NCBI GenBank assembly: GCA_021904315.1
Contig: CM038923.1
Span: forward strand, 12,406,038-12,470,037
Length of the DNA stretch: 64,000 nucleotides
Reading direction: 5' to 3'
Origin: Sphagnum magellanicum
Lineage: Eukaryota; Streptophyta; Sphagnopsida; Sphagnales; Sphagnaceae
Part shown: positions 57,743-64,000 of the stretch, piece after piece
Layout of the letters: the number at the start of each line of letters is the position of its first letter
How positions within the stretch are numbered: the stretch's first letter is position 1
Notes under the pieces: generated by a model
The model's database searches: none
Seen by the model: the letters and a program-made list of their open reading frames with translations, nothing else
What the model was told of the DNA's origin: nothing
Program-made: the position numbers and the translations under genes

Positions 57743-58750
57743 GTTCTTGATGTTTCATAAAGTTTTAATTTAAATGTCGAATGCATGGAAACCCCCACAC
57801 CACGAAATTGAAGAATGATGCTATTTCTTAGTATTTGAATGTGAGTTTCTTGAACAATACTTTCCATGTTGGATAATTTTGAAGGTGGAAATGACCTTAG
57901 GACTTTAGGGTTTAGGGTTTAAGGTTTAAGGTTTGAAATTATAAGGGTGGTTAATTATTATTTACATGAAAAACCCTAGAATGTTCAACCTAATCATTTT
58001 GAAGGCAATTCATGATTGAATAATTCATATGCACATTACTATTAAATGTTGTTTTAATTAATGAAGGTGCTAACTTAGCAAGAGCACATCATTTGAAACT
58101 TTGGTGAAACAATGTTCAATGGACAAGTGCAACATTACGGGCAAGCCTTAAATTTTTAAAAAAATGGGAGCTGCCCTTGAAATATTTTTCATTTCCAAGG
58201 AGAGCTAGATCATAAAATGAATTATGGGTGAAGGGGCAAACTTCATGATTTTCATCAAGTAAAAATGTTACTAGGTATATTCCACAACATAGGCTAGTAT
58301 AGGGTGACTTACTACAAGGTTATATATATATATATATATCTAACAATTTTCAAGAATTTCAAAACTACATAAGAGGAATAAAAAAACACAAGTTTGGGTT
58401 TGTTTCCAAAGTAGACAAAAATGAAGGGAAAGTCCAAAAGCTAAAGAGAGATTGTAGGATACAACAACTTGTGGGGGTTGGTGACCCATTACTTGCCCCC
58501 ACATTTTGTGGGCTAATGTTGGCCCACTTAATAATAAGTGGGCCAGGCCTCTTTTATCCCCAAGTGGGTCAGGCACTTCCCAAGTGTTTTGTGCACTCCA
58601 CCAATGCCTGAGTTTAGTTTTAAATTAGTAGTGAATAATTAGCTAGAAAAGTGTAACCCTAATTTGATAATCTTGGCTAATTTCTTAAATCATGTGCCCA
58701 AGCCAATTGAATGCATGCATGGATGGCCTTACTCTTTCAAGCATGACAAA
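57743..58750. other. intergenic with a telomere-type repeat and TA microsatellite
   Basis: Nothing coding seen. TTAGGGTTTAGGGTTTAAGG lies at about 57,906-57,925, with two diverged units after it. A TA run is at 58,322-58,339. Confidence 0.6.
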
Positions 58751-58759
58751 AGAGGAAAT

Positions 58760-59450
58760 CTTTTATGATTATGTTTAGACTTATGATGAAAAAAGTTATT
58801 AAATCTCAAGCAATTTTGTCATTGAAATTTGAATTAAATCAAAACTAAAAATATGAGAGAAATTGGGGCACACTCTTGACATTGTTGAAAACCACCCCCC
58901 CATGAGTAAGATTCGACAAAGGTGATTTTGTAATATTTATACCTAAGGTGCAAGAGATATTGAATTTCGAGTATTTTTAAAATTAAAAATTCAGCTAAAT
59001 TACACAAATCCATTTTGGAAGGATAAAATTAATTGCGTAATGAATTCAGCCTTGGGCCAATGGCAAATGCCACAATAATTTATTTATTAAATAAGATTGT
59101 TTGTTTATTTTGTTTGGTTTGTTAGTTGAGATTGCCCAAATCATGGTGCCTTCAACCATGCTCTTGAATTGTTGGAAAGCCTTTGATGAGTAGGAAGTGC
59201 ATCAAGATGGTTTCACAATGTTTTGACCTACAAAACAAGAGTTATTTAATATTAAACAATTTTGTCAATGCAAATTCAACCCCAAAAAAAAAAAAATTAA
59301 AAAAATTGGGGTGAAATTTTTGTATTGTTAGAAAGCCCTCAACGGAGTAGGATTTTATGGATGCAATTTCATAATTTAAAAGACCTAAGGTGCCGGAGAT
59401 ATTAAATTTTAAATATTTTTGTCATTTTTGTAAATTGAATAAAATTCAAA
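58760..59450 (+). repeat. outlying, more diverged copies of the dimeric repeat
   Basis: Landmarks TTGTTGAAAACC (58,885), TTGGAAAGCCTTTGATGAGT (59,172) and TTAGAAAGCCCTCAACG (59,328) with the same ATTT.GTAATATTTA.ACCTA and GAGATATT.AAT partners. The 156-bp step between the last two equals that in the duplicated units. These are outside the 2.43-kb duplication and show the family existed before it. Confidence 0.65.
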
Positions 59451-62400
59451 CCTCAAATTTTACATTTTATTTTATTTTATTTTATTAATAAGATTTTAGA
59501 TTGAAGCTAAAGAAGGTGTACCACTTTCCTTTTTTCAGAATTCATTCAATTGGGCCAACAAAACATGCTACATATAGTGAATTTTTTTTTGCAAATCAGG
59601 TGTAATTCAATCTTGGCCCATTATAAAGAATATAAATAGTTATCAAAATTGATATCATAAAATAAGGTTATTAATAATTTACTTGTCAATTCCTATATTT
59701 GTTGAAAATAAAATTTAAAAAATTGAAAAATTTAGAGTGCTTGGTAGATGGAATTTAGAGAACTAGCAAGAGCCTTAGGGCACTCAAATTGATTTTGTCA
59801 AAATTTGTTGGGTCACTCCGAAGACTAGGGTTCCACAACCGTGATGCCCGGTTATTGCTTTTCTAAAAAATAATTGCCAATGGGTAGGTTGTTTTTAGTT
59901 GGGGGGGGGGGGGGGGGGTGGTGGGGATCACACCGGTTATCAATATCAATATAACAACAATTGGGTGCCAATTAGATTTATTTTAAAAAATGGGTAATAA
60001 CTGTTGGTTATGCATAAGGGTAGGTTATCAAATAACAAGTTAATATTTGTTGGTTAACTTTTCAGTTATACACTAGGCTATAAATTTTTTTAATTTTTTA
60101 ATTTTTTAATTTTTAAAATTAATATTTGAAGATTGATAACCTACCTAAATGATAATCGAGTCATCTAGGTAGGTTATTAGATTTTGAAAATTCAAAACTA
60201 GACGGTTATCAATTTCGACCATTTATTTTAAAAATTCAGAATTGGCTGGTAGGTTATTAATAATAAGCTTCAAAATTGGTCCACAACTCACAAATTTTAT
60301 TTTATTTTTGCTCTCATCATGAATTATTATAAATACATGGCTTTTACACACCCCTTACACTCCAATTATAATAATTATGGAATTAACCATACTTTATCCA
60401 TAATGATTCATTATGTTTATTTTCAATAAATAAAAAAAGTAGGGGGTGTTTGCTTTGATTAATTTCAAATGACATTATAATCAAATCAAAACATACCAAA
60501 GGATATGTGGATTATCCAACACATACGTGGACTATGTAAAGTGATTAAAAATAGTCATAAACATTTTGTTGTGAAATATGACATGTTTCATGTGATTAAA
60601 AAAAACATAATTTTTTGATGTGAAATATTATGATATGAAAGTAGATTATGAATTTCACCTTCTCACTTATTAATTGTAATGTTTCATATAAAAATACAAT
60701 TAGAGAACAACAACTAAAATATAACATAATTAATGACATGTGAAAAAATGGAAGCTCAAATTAATATTTAATAATATTTTTAAAAATCAAACATAACTAA
60801 TGTACATGTGAAACTTGAATTAATTTAATTTCTTTAAATTAGAAACTTAATTTTTTTTAATATTAAAAAAATTTAAAGACCCGGGGATATTAATTTTATA
60901 TACAATTTCAAAAGTGAAATTCATTTCATTGGGAGAGTTTTAGAATAAAATTTAATAAAATTATTTTTCTTTGTTTTTTCCAAACTCAATTTAATGTTTT
61001 GGATTTTTAAATATCATAGAATTTACTTGAATGAAAAATTGAATAAATCAACTGGAATTAAATATATTTAAAGTCAGTATAATAAATTTTACATTTTGAA
61101 ATTAAAAACCATTATAAGTTTCCCTGTAATTATGAAATTATATTATGAGTTAAACTAAGTAATGATATTAATGATGTACATGTGCAATCAATATCATTAT
61201 CAAATTACTTAATTGTGTAAGGTGCTTATAATGTGAAATATTCAAAAAATAATTTAATTAAGTCTATGAATTAATGAAATTTGAATTTGAATCATATAAT
61301 TTCAGAAGTGAAATTTATTTCTTTGTGGAAATTTCAAAAATAAAAATTTAATGCAATTACTATTCTTGGTTTTCTTCCCATTCAAGATATTAAAATTAAT
61401 TTAGTGTTTTAACTTTTTGGAATTTTAAATATAGTAGAATTTAATTGACTAAAATTTTGAATAAATGAATTGGAAATAGATGTATTTAAAATTAATGTAA
61501 TACATTTACATTTTAAAATTAAAAGGTACTATAAATTTCAATGTAATTATGAAACTAAATTAACATTACTACCCACTTAATGAGCTAACTACCTAACATA
61601 GTTATGTACAAGTTTAGCTAGTGTAGTCTACCTAGTTATTGAACCTATAATTTACATCTAGCTATTATTTAACTTGTTAGCCTAGCTACTTACTTAGCCT
61701 CCCTACTTAGAAGTTAGGCTCCTATTTCTCTAGTAGGATAGCATGGCCCTACTTTTGCAACTACCTATTTAGCCTAGCTAACTACCTAACCTAGCCTAGG
61801 TACTTAACTAAGTTATCTACCCATCCTACCTACCTAGCCTACATATTTATCAACCTAGCTTACATACCTACCTATTTTGCTATGTGCCTAACCTAGTTAC
61901 CTAGCTTAGTTACACCTTTTTCAAGATGGTTATTAATCATGTAGTTGAGGGGTCCAATCTTTGTAAAAGAAGGTAAGGATATGTTAACAATCCTTAATTT
62001 CAAAAAATCATTGTATAAGTTCCAAACATCAAACCTTAATTTGGTTTGTTGCATAATGTTTTAATGTTGACGAAATATCACCCCATAGAATTTTGTGCGA
62101 TTTTCAATTGTTTCAGTAGTTGTAAATTGAGTATTAAAAATATGTTGACTTTGATTTAAACTTTCAAACATATAAGCTTTCATTCATTTTGAGAATGAAT
62201 GGTTTAGTTTCCATTTAATATTGGGAGAATTTTTTTGGTACATGGAAGTTAAATGAATGCTTTGTACAAACAAAACATTTTGGCTTTAGACTAGGTCATA
62301 CCTTGTAGCAAAACTAAACCTTGAAATAATCAAGGGTCACATAGTCATAATCATGACTAAAGTTGCATACATGGCATAGAAGTATGTTGCATATGATTAC

Positions 62401-64000
62401 ATGATTAAGTTTGGACAACAATTGTAAATTGTCCTAATCATGGTTTCCATGTTTTGGCATATGTTAGCAAGTTTGAAAGAGTCCCACTTCTCAAAGTTAA
62501 GAATAGGCATGAAAAATAGATAAGTAGTTTTGTGTGGTTGTTTCAAACATGTTTTTTGGACATCCTAAAAATATAGACGTCATGAAATACACCCTAGTCC
62601 CCAAAATTTTAGGCATATTTTTTATAGTCTCATTACATGTACAATGTTTTGAATGATTTGATAGTGTTGAAAGAATTCTTGAACAATGAAAAGAAATCAC
62701 AAGAATTTTTTAGGAGTGATGTGTCCATGAAATACAAGGAAACTTGTCCATACCAACCCATGTCTTTCCAACTTATGTCCAAATTAACCATTTTTTACTA
62801 TCGTTTCAATTGTTATTTGTAGCACCATGTTAAAAACAACTTGTAATTGCATATTTGACAGCATGGTTTTCAATTGTGGATGTGATTATGACTTGTGAAT
62901 ATTGTTGGTTTGGATGAAAATGGAGAGGAAAAGAACATTCATATCATTCACAAATGATGGTATCCAACAATAGATGAAAACTTAATTATTTTTGTGATTC
63001 ATAGATGACTACACAACATGTAAATTTTTGTTCAACTTGAATTATGACTATATAATATAGTTGCAAACGTACATTTACCTAGGTAGTCCCTAGGTATTGT
63101 ATGTAATTTAAGCAACCTTTAGATACCCTACATAACTCAAAGTAACCCCTAAGTAGGCCCCTAGGTGTCCTCGTTAGTTTAGGTATCACCACTAGAAGAA
63201 ATCTTGTCATATGCAACCCATCATTTTGCAACTAGATTAGTCATGCTTGCAACTACAAAATTGACATTATATATTATATGAGCTATATGGTTGTGTGTGC
63301 AACTAACATACAACTACTAGTGTACAAAATGGACATGTTATAAAGAGAATGGCCTAAAGTAATACATATTTCAGTTAAGGTACTTAATATAATATATTAT
63401 CTATGATACTTAAGCCTATACCAATATACCTTACAACCTAGGCAAATATAACAAAAATATTAAGTATATGTATATATAGTACTACATTAGCCTAGGCCAG
63501 TTAGTATAGCTTGTAGGTGAACTAGGTTAGTATAACATATATATTAGATAGCAATTGCAACTAAAATGTTTATCCCATTTGTTTTGTCATAGCTTTCGCT
63601 TTTTAAAATTATTTAAGTGGACTAAATAGTTCAAAAGCAAGTGCATTTGGGATGAACTAATAAAAAAAGTTCAACCCTAAAAGCTAAACCCAAAATTGAA
63701 AAAAGTTATTCTAAACCTACCTAGTTAACCTAGGCCTATTTACCTTATATAAGCCTACTTATCTACCTACCTACCTACCTTGCTTAAACCAACCTACCTA
63801 CCTAGGTGCCACATATCACCATATTATAAACCCCAAACTTGAGAATTTAGATTTAATTTTAAAAATTAAAAACCAATATGTGTTTAAATGCCATGTGGCA
63901 CCACATAATTGGCATTCAAAATGGACATGTGTTAGAAAATAAACCCTATTCACTTACCTGCTTAGATGCCATGTGTCAACATCTTTAAAAACCTAAATTG
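59451..64000. other. AT-rich intergenic DNA with CTAC/CTAGC-rich patches
   Basis: No supported gene. It contains an 18-base poly-G (59,901-59,918), a TTTTTTAA run near 60,090, a CTA-rich imperfect repeat of ACCTAGCTACCTAACC type at about 61,570-61,915, and a CTACCTACCTACC patch at about 63,740-63,805. Otherwise nothing recognised. Confidence 0.5.

Noticed and set aside
59901-59918. Functional G-quadruplex
   Set aside because: Isolated homopolymer far from any supported gene; slippage or assembly error is as likely.
61570-63805. CTAC/CTAGC-rich patches as a CRISPR-like or regulatory array
   Set aside because: Units are irregular, without fixed repeat and spacer lengths; this is simple-sequence drift in plant DNA.

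Overview
This is nuclear DNA from a land plant: spliced genes with plant-type introns, a beta-expansin and a CHASE-domain histidine kinase, set in very AT-rich, repeat-eroded intergenic DNA. The old, strongly decayed transposons and wide gene spacing fit a large slow-turnover genome such as a fern, lycophyte or gymnosperm. The unusual CHASE-kinase sequence leans me toward a non-seed vascular plant, but that is a guess.

Layout. Positions 1-1070 hold the 3' end of an unrecognised gene whose protein ends in an EAR-like LDLNLPP motif, followed by a diverged tandem copy of that terminal exon. About 1.1-12 kb is AT-rich DNA with an old LTR-element fossil (gag-protease remains between two roughly 410-bp direct repeats). 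On the minus strand, 12,064-15,981 is a complete 10-exon gene for a 339-residue DMT-type multi-pass transporter. About 17-23.8 kb is repeats: a poly-G tract, tandem duplications, a large inverted AT satellite, a tRNA-like sequence and a 376-bp Harbinger-type MITE. A 3,535-bp hAT transposon with a perfect 8-bp target duplication occupies 23,788-27,322. A CpG-rich patch follows, then a complete 4-exon beta-expansin gene (28,072-29,473, plus strand) whose last exon is repeated as a decaying array past its stop codon.

On the minus strand, 32,387-38,841 is a complete 15-exon CHASE histidine kinase of 1,044 residues, resembling cytokinin receptors. Its splice phases close exactly across all exons. 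It has a 23-nt micro-exon at the phospho-histidine motif, one GC-AG intron, and an unusual Cys-rich insert in its receiver domain. I found no convincing gene beyond 39 kb. That part holds a foldback-like inverted repeat with tandem-repeat arms (45.2-48.2 kb), a 59-bp hairpin-like tandem array joined to telomere-type repeats (48.6-49.0 kb), a decayed LINE (about 51.5-53.2 kb), and a 2.43-kb direct segmental duplication (52.9-57.7 kb) built partly of a dimeric satellite-like repeat.

The three complete genes do not form a pathway cluster: one is a membrane transporter, one a wall-loosening protein and one a hormone or osmotic sensor kinase. Exon boundaries were derived by hand from reading frame, splice sites and family similarity; every phase sum closes, but no transcript evidence was available.
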